This document shows, in pieces, positions 23,150 to 37,334 of a stretch of 64,000 nt of DNA. The notes under the pieces are model-generated. The model searched no databases and was not told where the DNA came from. It was given only the letters and a program-made list of their open reading frames with translations. The position numbers were made by a program, and so were the translations under genes. Source of the DNA: Perca fluviatilis. Lineage: Eukaryota > Chordata > Actinopteri > Perciformes > Percidae. Location of the stretch: contig NC_053126.1 of NCBI RefSeq assembly GCF_010015445.1, positions 18,859,669 to 18,923,668 on the forward strand, read 5' to 3'. Numbering within the stretch: position 1 is the stretch's first letter; each line of letters opens with the position of its first letter.

Positions 23150-26100
23150 AATGTCTTTTATAAAGTGCAGCAGGAAAAAAAGTCACATTTGTCAAGATTT
23201 CCAAAGTTTCTTTTTTGCTATCTTCTTTGAAAGAAGAAGTAAAGAATGGTGTGACTGCTGCAGATGGAGACAAAAAGCATACATTTTACCTCTGCATGTA
23301 CTTCTGTAAACTCAACGGGCACCGACCAATGGGAAATCAATGCACTGACTGCTGCTGTAAGTGTCAATGAAATGTACCAAATGCACCAACATGGTTTCAG
23401 ACAAACGGAAGCAAATGAGGACACGCACAGACAAGCACACCTACAGTATACTCACACCAACACACACACAAGGACAATTAAATAAGAAACAAATCAAGTC
23501 TTTTAGGTAGATTACTTCATTGCCAGTTTTTTTTCCTAAGTCCTATGAGACAGCATTCTCTAAGTGTTTCAGTATTAAGAGAAAAGACACAAGAAACCAA
23601 TTTTGAGTCAGGGACAAAAAAAAAAAACTAGACACCTTAAAAAGTTTTAGGGGAAAAAAAGTGTTACCCTTTCACTTAACTTTTTGAGGCTTTCCTCACT
23701 GTCACACCAGGATAAATGAAAGATGTAGCTCGGTACTCAAATCGACTGAAATATGACTCATATATTTCTGAATACCATCTGGGTGTTCTTAACATAACCC
23801 CAACCACCTGTTTCAGCACACAAGTTCCAAACGAGAAATTCGACTTACAAAGGCAAATATGATTGAGGTAAATTTTTGCCTAATAATACGTCGAAGAGAG
23901 CAGAGGCAAACAGCAGAACGAGGGATGAAAAGTGAGAGAGAAGAGGAAAAGAGAGGACCTCATCATGCGGTGATTAACAAAGTATCATGACATTGCAGTA
24001 ACCGGTATTTTTATTTTTTCTAAATGTACAAATGTAACACTTAAATGAATAAAGTTTCTTACTACTTTAAAGTCTCTATCCACAGCACTTAAAGAAAACT
24101 CACTTTTAAAGCTAGTTCACCAGTTGCTCTCGTTATTTCCTTCTTCCAAAACAGCCAGGAGTTTTTATTAAAACCCAAATATGACTGGTGTGTTAAATAT
24201 GACCGGTTGCTGACAAGCATTTAAAAAGCTATTTTTTAAACCGAGTATAAAGAGAGTCCGACGCAGTCAGTCCACATAAAACACACCAGGGCTACATTCA
24301 CTCCAGCTAACTTCACAGTGATCAATGAGAGCAAAACAGCATCACCGATCTATTTTAACACAGGATCTGGAGCCCGTTACCGTGTCGTTCACTACCAAGC
24401 CTGTTTGTATCTGGTAGGCTACCGACAATGTGATTTTCACCTGTTTGACTGACTTTACCAGATAGTACGCGACTGTCCCATTATTACAAACATGTGAACT
24501 AACCACAGACAGTTGCCTTGTGATAAGAGATATTGGTTTTTAGCTTAGATAATTGCAATTTTTGTGGTCAACTTAGTATTGACGTTGTATTGTAACAGCA
24601 AAATAATTCTATGTTTAATTACAATTGTCTTTATGAACCTGTGATAATGCTGAAAGATCAATCAACTATAATAACTATAATAAATTCCACTATCACCACC
24701 TCTAAAACTGTTATATCGTGTTTGTTTAATCCATACAAAGGCCGAACTGTAGAAACTACTGTTTGTCATTTTCCAGGGGTTACATGCTAGACTATTTGTG
24801 AGAGCGGTATCTCTCTCCTCTCTTCTAACTCTCAGCCAGAGAGCGAATAAGCTTATTTCCTAAAATGTCAAACTACTCCTTTACCAGAAGTATAAGAAAT
24901 TGCTCTGTCTCAGCATCTAAAAAGGCATAATTAACCCCACTCCTTATTTATTTTCCTCAAAATATGACCATCAATGTTGCAGATGGTGCTCAGCTAGACG
25001 TCACACTTAATGGAAATATTTGCAATGCTTGTGAAATGAAATTTTCATGACTAAATGCTTGTGATGAGTAATGCAATTTCTTCAGTAAAGCGCTCTAGGC
25101 TGTTGAGGAGTCATGCATTGATGTCATACAGTACGAGCCAAGATATTGCTGCCTCAATTGCGTAGAAAAAGCTTGAAAGCAGACGAATTAGGCAATATTA
25201 TGATAAAGATAAACCTGGGTCACTATCTGTGGCCCATTCTCCTGACCGATTGTCTCCCAAGCTGCTGCCTTCTGCTGTCTCAGTCTAGCTCATGCTGTTC
25301 AGTTCTTAATGTAGCCTTTCGCTGAGCCCAGTAAGATTACAATGGTCTGCAAAGGGCCAAGGTGCACTCTGGTGCTCTGCTCTACAAGCAGGAAGCGAAA
25401 GAGGGACAGGGGGGGTAAATCAAGATACATCCCTGGGTTGATAGATTCTGAATGGAACCGATAGAGAACATGGAGCAAGGTCGGCATCCATTAGCCATGC
25501 CTTGAAGTCACAGATGGATAACTCAACAACAGAAGGGTCAGCATGTGCTGTCGCTGTTAACACCTCTGTCTCACTCTGGATATTTATTGGCGTCTGCCAG
25601 CACACATGATGCACAGAAGCATGTAGGCATGTGGCAAACACGTCATAAGCTGGCCTGTCTCAACGTGTTGATGCCCCAATATTTGAAATTGCTTTTCTCC
25701 GAAACGCAAACTTCACTAAACATTCACAGCTGTAAACATATTATCCTGCACAAACGATGCAGTCATCGTATTGGCACGGATTATGAGATTATCAAACAAT
25801 CCAAATTAAACTGCTCAATTTACTTTCACCACATAAAGTAATTATACCAGTCAAGAGAAAAAAAAAATTATAAAAAAAGTTGAATGAATATTCATGAATA
25901 AATGGCAGAACACCAGACATGTACAGTATGCACATACATTTAAATTGTAAAGTTTCTAAAATAAATTCTAATACAACACAATGTTTTCACTTCACACAGA
26001 CAAAGCTCCTTCCATCTGCCTGACAGGAGTGCAGGTCTCACACCAACAATACAACGGATGGTTAAACAGCTTCTTAGCTATAAAAGCCAGATCTGGCCTC

Positions 26101-26987
26101 TTTCACTGCCCGCAGTCCCCCAGGATCCCAAACCTGCGCGGCAATGACGGCGCCAATGTCATGCTGTCACCTGAGCTGAGCCATTATTACACAGGCATTC
26201 TTCATAGCCCTATAGATTAAAGTCCAGAGGAACAAGACACCAACAGATTAAAAAAAGAAAGATAGGAAGAGGATGATGAATTGCCTCAGATTGCCAGGCA
26301 ATCATGCATAAATTACTAGGATGTGCTTAGGTATAATAACCAGCCCTGTTTTAAGTGATCGCTCACTCTCGGGGAGCTGTTGTGTAAGGAGGAGTGGGTG
26401 GAGATGTAGGGGGAAAGAGATGGGTGGCGGGTAAAGAAAGGAGCGGGTCGCCGCTGTCTACTCAATCAAATCACCGTCAAGGGTATCGCCCTGACACTGT
26501 CTCCGCTCTGTGCCCCGAGCCTCTACACAAATCTCCTGATAGACAGACGCAGCAGTCAAACAGCACCCTCATCCCCCCAGCCTAGGCCCCAAAGGTTCCC
26601 TGGGCATGTCTCTGTGGCCCCATAGTCTGCCGCTGGGAGCGCCCGGCGGCAACAACTGATTATTCAGGATCTAGGCTAACAAGAAACTGTCATGTGGATC
26701 TCAAAACATATTCTGGTTGTGAATACATCATGCAAGCAAGGGGGAACAGGCTGTCTTCTGCTTCTTTCTCTCTGCTGGATGTGCTGCACTTTCAGTTGCT
26801 GAGCAGATTCATCAGGTAGGAGGATTGAAACCAGACTGCTGACTGTTGCAACTGGGTCCACTTCAGTAGAAGTTTCACAGTAATATACCATGAGATACAG
26901 CTGCTTCACCATCCTCTCAGACATCTCCCCCTGTTAATAAAAGATCCTACTGGCACAATGTTAAAGAAATATATGTGTGTATATATA
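23150..26987. other. Intergenic sequence
   Basis: AT-rich for most of its length, with a GC-richer, non-repetitive stretch at about 25990-26640 that could hold regulatory elements. No gene is supported. Confidence 0.55.
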
Positions 26988-27903
26988 CAGTACAGGCAAA
27001 AAGTTTGGACACACCTTCTCATTCAATGCGTTTCCTTTATTTTCATGACTATTTACATTGTAGATTCTCACTGAAGGCATCAAGACTATGAATGAACACA
27101 TATGGAATTATGTACTTGACAAAAAAGTGTGAAATAACTGAAAACATGTCTTATATTCTAGTTTCTTCAAAGTAGCCACCCTTTGCTCTGATTACTGCTT
27201 TGCACACTCTTCGCATTCTCTTGATGAGCTTCAAGAGGTAGTCACCTGAAATGGTTTTCCAACAGTCTTGAAGGAGTTCCCAGAGATGCTTAGCACTTGT
27301 TGGCCCTTTTGCCTTCACTCTGCGGTCCAGCTCACCCCAAACCATCTCGATTGGGTTCAGGTCCGGTGACTGTGGAGGCCAAGTCATCTGGCGCAGCACT
27401 CCATCACTCTCCTTCTTGGTCAAATAGCCCTTACACAGCCTGGAGGTGTGTTTGGGGTCATTGTCCTGTTGAAAAATAAATGATGGTCCAACTAAACGCA
27501 AACCGGATGGGATGGCATGTCGCTGCAGGATGCTGTGGTAGCCATGCTGGTTCAGTATGCCTTCAATTTTGAATAAATCCCCAACAGTGTCACCAGCAAA
27601 GCACCCCCACACCATCACACCTCCTCCTCCATGCTTCACGGTGGGAACCAGGCATGTAGAATCCATCCGTTCACCTTTTCTGCGTCTCACAAAGACACGG
27701 CGGTTGGAACCAAAGATCTCAAATTTGGACTCATCAGACCAAAGCACAGATTTCCACTGGTCTAATGTCCATTCCTTGTGTTTCTTGACCCAAACAAATC
27801 TCTTCTGCTTGTTGCCTCTCCTTAGCAGTGGTTTCCGAGCAGCTACTTGACCATGAAGGCCTGATTCGCGCAGTCTCCTCTTAACAGTTGTTCTAGAGAT
27901 GTG
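26988..27903 (-). mobile_element. Tc1/mariner element, truncated at its 5' end
   Basis: The terminal sequence CAGTACAGGCAAAAAGTTTG next to TA dinucleotides is the Tc1-like inverted-repeat end. The other end is lost at about 27903, where similarity to Tc1 stops, so the opposite inverted repeat and the DNA-binding part are absent. The element is not able to move by itself. Confidence 0.9.
27151..27903 (-). pseudogene. Tc1-type transposase, N-terminally truncated
   Basis: About 250 codons are open without a stop, from RTTVKRRLRESGLHGQVAAR through the DDE catalytic core to the natural end FEETRI and TAA. Visible catalytic motifs are WSDESKFE (first D), QQDNDPKHT (second D) and LNPIEMVWGELD (E). 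The N-terminal paired-type helix-turn-helix, roughly 90 residues, is missing because the element is truncated. The open frame suggests a young copy or a recent loss. A domesticated function is not supported, since no start or promoter is seen. Confidence 0.88.
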
Positions 27904-30900
27904 AGAAAAAGCTTTTTATTAAGTGGCCAATAGAGTTATTTAGAGCCAGTAGTGGATTATCAAGTTTGTTTTTGTGGGCAGGCACGTACTCTTGAGATTT
28001 TTTGCTCTGCATCATCTCGTACAACAATCACAGTGAAACAGGGAAAGCAGACGCTTTTATTTTGAGTATGTTATTATAATGTCATATTTGTCTAAATGTC
28101 ATATTCAAGATTTCCAAACTTAGTGGCATGTCATGAACAAGTGCCTACCATTTTCACTTTTCTTCTTTTTTATGCCAGTGTCCAGTGATCGGTTAACATT
28201 AAGGATGCTGAACTTGGTACACCAGTCGGGCACCAGAGCAAAAATCTACCCATGTACTCATCTCTTGAAGGGTAAGCTGATCAAAAACAGCCTCCGAAGA
28301 ACTTTATTTAGAAGACACGTAAAAAATCTAGAATATTATTGTATATTGGTTTTTCTCACCTTTAATAATGTATACCCTGCCACATCAGTGCTACTGCCTG
28401 TTTGTGCCATCTGCAACAACTCAAACAGCCAGTGAGCTTGGCAGGAGTTCAGGCTAGCCACAGTTGATTCTTCACCGCGGGGAGCTATCTCTCAGACTGG
28501 TACACTTCAGGGCCCGGGCATTCGTCTCCCTTCACCACATCCTTCCTCATCAGCATCACTTGGTGTGCTCCTCACTTAAACCATGATACTGCAGTCCATG
28601 TTCCTTTAAATCCCAGTAACTCTTTTTCTCCCTCTCCCTTTCTCTCTCTGATTGCTTATAGCCCGAGTGGTGTAGTAATGCTAGCGCAGCAGGGAGCTGG
28701 GGAGCAAAACAAACTTCGGCCATTTAACTAAATAGTATTCACAATGGCAAATTAGGCAGAAATACAGAAGCGGTTGCCAACCATCCCACCCAGTGTGCAG
28801 AGTGTGCTTCTCCTCTGTGACTTATTATAAACCTGCTAATAAGCAGAAACTGTAGGTGAATGGGCAGAATTGTAAAAGTATACACTGGTTAATATTTACA
28901 TTGTACTTTTTCTCTATCATATCCTATACTACACACCACCGAGTGAGAAAGGAGGATTAATAGTCTCACTTTTCCTTCCATTAATCCATGAAGACGCTAT
29001 AGAGCTACTCCCCTCCTCCCTCTCTGTGTTTTTATTTCTGTATTTTATATCCCCATTGACCCAAAGCAGCAATACAGATCAGGGGTTGTGTTTGTACAGA
29101 TGAGGGCTCTCTCCAGCAGAATCTGAAGGAAATGAGAAGGCAGAGTTGAAGTCTGTCACCCATTGTCTCGAAATAGCAGGTGGCAAAGAAACAGAGAGAA
29201 CAACAGAGTATGTGGGAAAGAGAGGTCTATTGCCAGGACAGCCAAGGACTCTGGGATAAATCAGGGAGACGGGGATTCAGAGTGCCAAAAAAAACATACA
29301 CTCAACCTCTTCAAACACCACATGCATGCACACACACACAAAAAATGGACACACTGGCCCTGCCACACTAGGTGTACATGAGTTTAAATTGCAGCATGCA
29401 GGATCATCTTAGCTTAGCAACATAGCTTAAGTCAGTTAGCCAAGGTTTACTCCTCTGGACTGAGCTCCAAATAGATCACACCAAAAGCATACGGCTACAC
29501 TCTGGTGCACACACAATAGATGTCACTAACCAAGGAGCCAGATGCCAACTCATGAATGGCTAAAGTGCTGCGGTGTACTATCCAAGCTTGGCGCCGCATA
29601 CTTGCAGTACTGCCATCTCTGGTTTCTGCAACATCAAAACAAACAAACACAACAGGCACGCACACAAAGCATGTATAATGAAGAGGCAGCTGACCAGAGA
29701 GGTTTGAGCTAGCCTCCAGGGTAGAAGCAGTTAGTATCTAACACTCTGATGTACTACTAGCATAGAGTACACCAAAGTACACACTCAGTGACCTGTAAAG
29801 ACACACACAGAGGACAAACTGGATCTATGCCTGTTGTAAGTGGCAGTTCACTACTGTACCATTAACCTTGAAGGAAAGGAAGTAATAAAGGTGTGCTTTT
29901 TGTACCCTGTTTCTATTTAATTTGTCCTTTAAATGAAATTCCCCTAAGGTACGGTGCCTGAGCCGACCTAAGAATAATGCAGGAATAACACAAGAATTCC
30001 AAAGGTATTGTGTGGAACAATTGCAGGAGTAGATTCTCGCCGTTAAGTAGAAAGAAAGAAAAAAAAACAATAAAAGGAAAGCAGGTTCTAACATAAACAA
30101 ATAAATAATGCCTGCCAGTAAACAATGGTTTGGAAATCCATCTAAAAATAAAAATGCCATCTTCCATCGACCTAACCCTGCATACAGATATTTGTGCCCA
30201 AAAACTCGTCTTGTCACCGAATTTCATTTTTTGTTGTCAGTGCAGTCCATGATTGTCCAGCCACATCACTGCAACGTAACACAGGAGACGAAAAATAGGA
30301 CATGGCTCTGTTATCCAGCCACAAGCAGGTCAAAGCAGCTGGATATTGCAAGACACAGCTACAAGTAGAGCAGGTTCTTTCTATTCAAAAAGAGAATCAG
30401 TGAGGGTTCATGTTTTAACTTGCAGTTTGCAGTGTGTTTTTATCTATCTAATATCTCAAGTGACACTGCCTTCCTTTGGTCTTCTCCACTAGTAAGTTTT
30501 ACATGTCTTGCTTCCGTCCTTACACAGTGCTGGGAATCAAGACGGCACAAGAGCTACGACAAAGAGAGAATGTGAAGAAAAAGGATGGAACATAAGCAGA
30601 AGTGAGAGATTGATATACATCCTTTTGCATGATTATCTTGAACCAAATGGGGGTAAATCAATAAAAACATGAAACACATATTGCCTCTCCTCACCCAGAA
30701 TAACAAGTAATTAAGGCAGAGCAAGAGAGAGAAGAGAGAGGTATTTGAGAGAAGGACAACAAGAAGAGCAAAGGGCAGGGAAGAGGGACTCCTGCTTCTA
30801 AAGGGTGAGCTCGTTAGTGAAAGGAGACGGCATAAAAAGCACTGAACACAAGCTCAAACTCTCCCCCACAAATGCACAGAAATGCATATAACACACATTT

Positions 30901-31250
30901 TCTTGTGACCGGCGTATGTGTCCCTGAGTATTCCTAAAGAATGTGTCCCTGTGACATCAATACAACTGTAGCAGTTAACGTGCCAGGATTTGCCATTCTA
31001 TCTGCCGTCCATTCTGCTCGCCAACCAATAGACCAGACCTTGCACTTGGTGGACGGAAGAATGGGAAGGGGGAAGGAAAGAAAAACAAAAGCGATTGATA
31101 TAAATGATCTGCCGGCCAAGAGAGGCCCCCAGGCAGGGGCGAGCGAAGGTCCGCTCGATACCAATTGATCGTGGGAGGCCCAGGCATTCGTCTTAATTCT
31201 GACTAATTAGGGCAGAGCGAACGAGGAGGGGGTAATAGGGACAAGTTGTT

Positions 31251-31251
<1 letters not shown>

Positions 31252-31287
<36 letters not shown>
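31252..31287. repeat. (GT)n microsatellite
   Basis: About 18 GT units. Confidence 0.96.
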
Positions 31288-31288
<1 letters not shown>

Positions 31289-32027
31289 GCATGTGTGCGT
31301 CAGTGGGACCTCCCAGATTACAAAATCAAGCCCCCGTGTTTACAAAGCGTGGAACAAGTGGAGGATTAAGGAAATCAGTTTAGGAAACAACAACCGTCAC
31401 CACATTAGTGTTGCTGCCAAAATAATTCCCCCGTCTTCAGTGAGTTGCCTGACAGGCAGGATGAGAGTACATCCTCTCACTTTTTTTTTTTTTTTATCTT
31501 GTTTGTGTGAGAACTGCTGATTGTCTTCTGCCAGCACAAGTCTGGCCTTTGGTAGCCAAGAGGCAGCAGAAGAGAGATGCTGTTCTAGCCTCACCCATTG
31601 CACAGATAGACATCAAAGCCTTTTAATTGGCAAGAAAGAAAGTTGGGCTTGATCACTGCACGATTGTGATAAAACCATGATTTACTTGCATGGTGTGTCA
31701 GTGTGAAAAATGAGGGATGTAATCTCCTGGTCGAGTGCAATCCTACAGTGGTAGATTGTGTAGCGGGAACCTGAGAACAGGAGATGTGGGCTGGGAGGCG
31801 TCTCGGAGTTTAGAGGCAAAGACCTTTTAAAAATCGCAGCATTTGGGAGCAGACATTGAGCAGGTGCTGAGCTGCTGAGAGCCTGGCTTAGTCTCTGATT
31901 TCTATCTGTCACTCCCTGAGGAGGTTAGCAGCGTAAAGTGGACGGTGGCAGGAGGGAGGTATTGCCATGAACGAGGTGCGGCAGCAGGGACAATTCTACC
32001 TGACTTGAGATCACAATCTGACAACAG

Positions 32028-32029
<2 letters not shown>

Positions 32030-32087
<58 letters not shown>
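32030..32087. repeat. (CA)n microsatellite
   Basis: About 29 CA units. Confidence 0.97.
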
Positions 32088-32091
<4 letters not shown>

Positions 32092-33839
32092 GAGACAGCT
32101 TCACGCAGCACTGGCCACACAGACAAAAGTGACAAAATATCAGTGAGTGAAAGTGACAGACAGACAGCGTATCTGTATCAGACAAGATCCCATTGTTGTG
32201 GAGGAACAAAAAAGCTCAGGCAGGCCGGGCAGACTTGCGCCCTTTGTCACTCACTCTCATAGGCGAGGAGAGACTGACAGATACACTTGAATATCAGCTA
32301 CTCGCTCTTGTTCTTTGACACATAAACTTTACTGCCCTTTCCACCTCCTGCACCTTGTTCCCTGCCAGCTATTCATACACCGACCTGCCACCAGCCCCCA
32401 GTGGGCAGCTCTCTATCAGGGGTTCACGAACAGAAGCACGCAAACTAAGTGTGGGTGTCTGGATATCCTCACCCAGCCTATAAATACCTCATCGGCTCCA
32501 GACGTGGTGTCAGTCTACTCACATCAAATTAAACAATCGGCGTGGACATGTCCCCCGAATTCTCTGCTCGTCAGCTCAAGTGTGATGTCCTAATGACTGC
32601 CTCGTCGTCGATACCGGTCCACATAACAGTGGGCCCTGAGGGGGACAATTAGGGAGAGTATGAGATGTTTTCCCTGATAAATGTTGTCACTGCTGGTATT
32701 GGCACTAATAAGCTGTAATTTGCTGTTGTACACTCTGATGACACACACTGTAACAGCACAACCAGACAGATGGGTGAGCCCTACAACGCTTTACATGAAA
32801 GTGACACAAATGCTTTCATTAACTCAGAACGGTGGGATCCAAAACATTTTATGCAGTGTTTATGAGATAAGACCTGTGTGACATATTGAACATTCCCCAA
32901 TTGTTAATAAATGTGCTCTAGAAGAAAAAGAGCAAGACAAATGTCATCACCCATTCCCACCAGGAGTTTTGTTATGATGATATTTGTTGAAAATGTTATG
33001 AAAATCATTGTATGCTTAAAAGTTGTATTTGAAAGGTAAATGTCAGATGCTCAGTTGACATTGTGCCCTTAATTAGATTTATAATTAGATTCACCAGGTA
33101 GCACTCCCCCTCTTACCTTGCACAGCAGCTGGATTATCGCGATATCACATATCACAAAAAATTTACTACCAGCTCACCCAACCACTGAGCGTCCGGTGAG
33201 GAGCTACTGGCAGCTACGGGCGTGGTTTAGGTGTGCGTGACAGTGGCGACTGTCCGTTTAAAACAACAATGGCGGACGTGACAGAAAGATGGTTCAACCA
33301 ATCACCTGCCAGGTATTTTTGTCTGCCGCGCCTGCCCTTTTCCAAACAGTTTCCAATAACAGCTTCTCAGATGGTTCTGTGTAACAAACTATCTGGCTCG
33401 TCCGCTTACTTCCTCTCAGGCTGAAAGCCAAAACTAAAATTGCTATTTTAAGATATTAGGTTAGTGATAGTCGGTAGGTATGGTACAAATGATCTGCTGA
33501 AATTCTAATTGGTGGGGCAGAGGCCTTTAAGGCATTAACATATTTGCAAGGGAGTTGATTTTATTTGACCTCAGCTTGTAAAAGTGGTTTTAAAAAATAT
33601 TTTTTTTACGTGGTAAAACATGGTGATTGGGAACATCCGTTTATCTGGCATCTCGTAATAATCCTTTTTTTGTTCATATTTGAACCAATCTGTGAAAAGA
33701 TGGGAGGCTTTGACAAAACTGCAAGCTCTTTCAAATAATTCAAGGAATGGTTGAATTTGTGTTAAATCTTGCGAACACAAGACTCCAAATTCTTGCAGAG
33801 ACTGATCATTGGTTGGTATATTATCTTTTAAATAATTAA

Positions 33840-33841
33840 TG

Positions 33842-33882
<41 letters not shown>
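33840..33882. repeat. (AATC)n microsatellite
   Basis: About 10 AATC units. Confidence 0.95.
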
Positions 33883-33884
<2 letters not shown>

Positions 33885-35814
33885 CAGTTCGATATAGAAT
33901 ATCAAAATAATGACAAATGTCCATCCCATGTTAGCAACACAAAAAACAGTCCAAAAAACCCAAAGACATTCAATTTACAATGATAAGACAGTGAAAGCAC
34001 ATTCACTTGATAAATACCTTTAATGATTAATCTATTATCAAAACTGTCACCGGTAAATGGTCTGCTGATCAAACTATTGATTAATCAATTGCTCGTTTCA
34101 GCACTGCTTGATGGCTCCCAGTGGTTAGAAAAAAGACCTTTTGATGGATTTCCTCTTCAACATGCATGCGTGTGTGTTAAGCCCTTTAGAACAAAAATAA
34201 GCTCTTCTTATTAGCTCTGGGCAGAGAGACCAGATGAAGAATAGATGGCCAGAGAGACCGATCATCATACAGACACAGGTGGCGTGAGACTGTGCCACGC
34301 TGTCTGATGTGTGGGTGAGTGACGGCTACCAGTAGAGCAGGGTCGACTCAGCCCATCAGCAGACGCGACACCAGCGGCAGTCTGCAGCACTGACCAACAA
34401 TCCGCACGAACAACTGAGCATAAGCCTCGCTCTCCCTCTCCAACTTTAACTTTCCCCTCTGTGTCACCATCCTGCCAGAACAGTGATGGGAGGATGTGTA
34501 TTGTTGTCAGCGTGGCAACATGGTGTCACCATAAACTGTCATGTGCTGATACGCTTGAGTCAATATTTACTGTGATTTGAGTAGCCTTGTTAGGCTGTCA
34601 TCTGACAGCAATTCATCTGATTACGGATTTATTCAAATGTGGCATAGGCGGGGAGAAAATCCATGGGAATTTGCTTATATTGGCAGCGCATTTGGGGAAA
34701 TTTTGGAATATATCGGAGATTGCATGTAAACACCTATACTGTCAAAATATCACCCTGACACCCTGTTTTGTACGGGAGAGGGGGAAAACTGCATTCAGCT
34801 ATTAACAGCAAAATAACAATTCATTTTTAAATGAGGTGACTGATGTGTCACAGTGGATAAGCAGTGATGACTGTGGGGGTTGTTTCGCTGTCAGTAAGCA
34901 GACAACTCAGTCAGCATTTCACGCATTCGTTTACACAGACTTTTAAAGTAGCCTAAGTACAGCTAAATCTATTTCCTTTTCACATCATCTCTCCAAAATC
35001 CATCCTGTATGCCCCATACCAAGCCAGGTCTTCAATTTAATTCCCCATCTGTGGCCAGCTTGAAATATTATCCAAGAAATGAAATCCGTGACCCTGAATA
35101 CAGAGTGTGAAGCAGCACAGGGAGCAGGATGAAGACATGGCCTGATTCTGTGGCTAAGAGGCATGCCTTAGAGGAGGGAGGTGGCCTGAATCCCCTCCCC
35201 AAGTGGCACAGCTAAATATTTGCCCTCCTCCACTTGGCTGTCTGGACGCATCCACTCAGCCCCTTTCCCATCACTCCTCTGTTCTGCTCAGAAGCAGCAA
35301 GAGCTGGCACGGTCAGCCAGGCAGAGCGCCAAACCCACGACAAAAAGTTTCTCCTCGCTGCCAGAGGTCACAGAAGTTCAACAACCTGGAAAGAATGGGC
35401 TTTGCATTTTTAAAACCTCTGGGCCACCATTTGGAGTCACACGCACACCGTGCGGGCAGTGATATAAAAAACGCTGTCAAATGGTCTTTGTGCTTCCCAA
35501 TGATTTGAAGAAAAGAACCCTCAGAACTCGACGAGCGGTCTCCGCAGACTTCTCCGCGTTAGTGTTCCATATTCATTAACTTTTTTTCCACATAACATGG
35601 CAGGGTTTTAATTGCCTACAATTTAGACTAAAAAGCTAGATGAGCGGAGTGAAAGCACCATGCCTCCTGAGAAAGAGATGTGGGAAGTCCACCACCAGCA
35701 CGCTCAACCTGATAGACACATAACTACTAATAAGAGCCCTCATTACACATAACCAGATTATTCCCTCTACTATCAGCTCCAGTTAATTTTTCTCCTCCAA
35801 AGAGACACGCAGTT

Positions 35815-36008
35815 GTGGCCGGGTTGGATCAGTGGGTAGAGCAGGCGCACATATACTTTGAGGCTGAAGCCTCAACGCAGAGGTCCAGGGTTCGAGCCCG
35901 ACCTGAGACGATTTCCTGCATGTCTTCCCCCTCTCTCTCCACTTTCTCACTTAGCTGTCCTGTCAAATTAAAAGGCGGAAAACCCCCCAAAAAATATTAA
36001 AGAAAAAA
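35815..36008 (+). mobile_element. tRNA-derived SINE, second copy
   Basis: An A-box-like region (GGATCAGTGGGTAGAGCAGG) and B box GGTTCGAGCCC (35889-35899) are followed by the same body as the copy at 3.8 kb and an A-rich tail. Target duplication is not clear. It is not a tRNA gene: the cloverleaf cannot close and the body continues for 100 bp. Confidence 0.8.
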
Positions 36009-36254
36009 AAATAAGAGATGAACCAGCGCACATCACTGCAATGAAGCCACTGAAGCTGCAATCCAAGCTGCCCTGTACAGATCATTTAACAAGTCAAACA
36101 AAACATCTGTAATTGAATGACTCCTCTCTATCTGGCACAGGTGTTAGACTGATCTGGTAACTTCATACTGCCAAGACAAAATCAACAACAACCAGCAGTT
36201 TGGGTCTGACTCATATCTTAAAATGACCCGCACCATCCCTCAACCAGAAGTAGC

Positions 36255-36700
36255 GGAAGGTAACGCAGTACTTTTAATCAAGTACTGTATTTAAGTACAA
36301 ATCTGAGGTACTTGTACTTTACTTGAGTAGTTCCACTGCCACTTTATACTTCTCCACTACATTTCAAAGGGATATATTGTACTTTTTACCCACTACATTT
36401 ATTTGACAGCTTTAGTTACTAGTTACACTTAAGATTTGTGTCTACTTGGGGCACCTGGCACCAAGAAGACATTTCTGATCTAAACTTCTCACATGGTTTC
36501 ATTTAAATAACAGTTTGAGGGCCAAAGAAGTAAAACCATCCAGTGTTTCACAAAAAAGCAAACATTAGAAAAAAAGTCCAAAGAATGAATGCAGATTTGT
36601 TTCGCAGAAGTTTGGCATTTCAGAGACCAAACAAACAATCAGTCAAGAAAACAACCTGCAGACTAATCAATAACAAAAATAATGCGAGAGCCAAAGTAAG
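36255..36700. repeat. Dispersed repeat related to 6.6-7.3 kb
   Basis: Sequence such as CAGTACTTTTAATCAAGTAC and ACTTTACTTGAGTAGTTCCA is typical of the ACTTAAGTA repeat family, and its interior shares TTTCACAAAAAAGCAAA with the 6.9 kb copy. Borders are approximate. Confidence 0.45.
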
Positions 36701-37236
36701 TGTGTGTGTGTGTGGGAAATGTTTGAGAGAGAGTTAGTAGTGAGAATAAAAAATACCGCTAGTGACTAGTCCCTCGCCGGGTGTCCACCCACCCGTCATG
36801 TTGCACAGGTTGGATCACTGACGTCATCTTCTGTAACACACTGAAAAGATGAAAAAAGGAATCACTTTAATAGTACTATAAACATATTACACTGCCAATA
36901 ATTTGATTTGCCTTATAATTATCTCCTACAATGTAACAGAGTTAACTGAGATGTTGTATATGTGAATCCAGGTCTTTGCTATTTAACAGGCTTATTCAAC
37001 AGAATTGTCAGCATTTTAAACTACCATGTGATGAGGAAGCAAACTGCTAGAGAAGATGAGGAAACATGCCTGTTACACATGTTGTTTCTCGTTGCTCTGC
37101 ACTGCCTAGTTGTTCTGGGCTCTGGTTATATTCTGTCACATTAACGTTGGGATAGAGGGTATGTTGACAGAGAGAGGACATTGCACATTGAGACTGTAGG
37201 GCTTTTCTAAGGCTGGTGGCATTGGGACATGAAGAC

Positions 37237-37241
37237 AAATG

Positions 37242-37332
<91 letters not shown>
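37237..37332. repeat. (GT)n microsatellite
   Basis: About 47 GT units with one CG interruption near the start. Confidence 0.97.

Positions 37333-37334
<2 letters not shown>

Larger units (their letters stand above)
27904..35814. other. Intergenic sequence
   Basis: Holds GT, CA and AATC microsatellites. GC-richer unique blocks at about 30940-31240 and 32500-32660 are the best non-coding candidates. A short ATCGCGATATCACATATC patch near 33136 resembles the ATCGCGAT-type hAT family but lacks ends. Confidence 0.5.

Noticed and set aside
29825..30217. 130-codon minus-strand frame with hydrophobic stretches
   Set aside because: No family similarity, no partner exons or promoter, and hydrophobicity arises from an A/T-rich tract.
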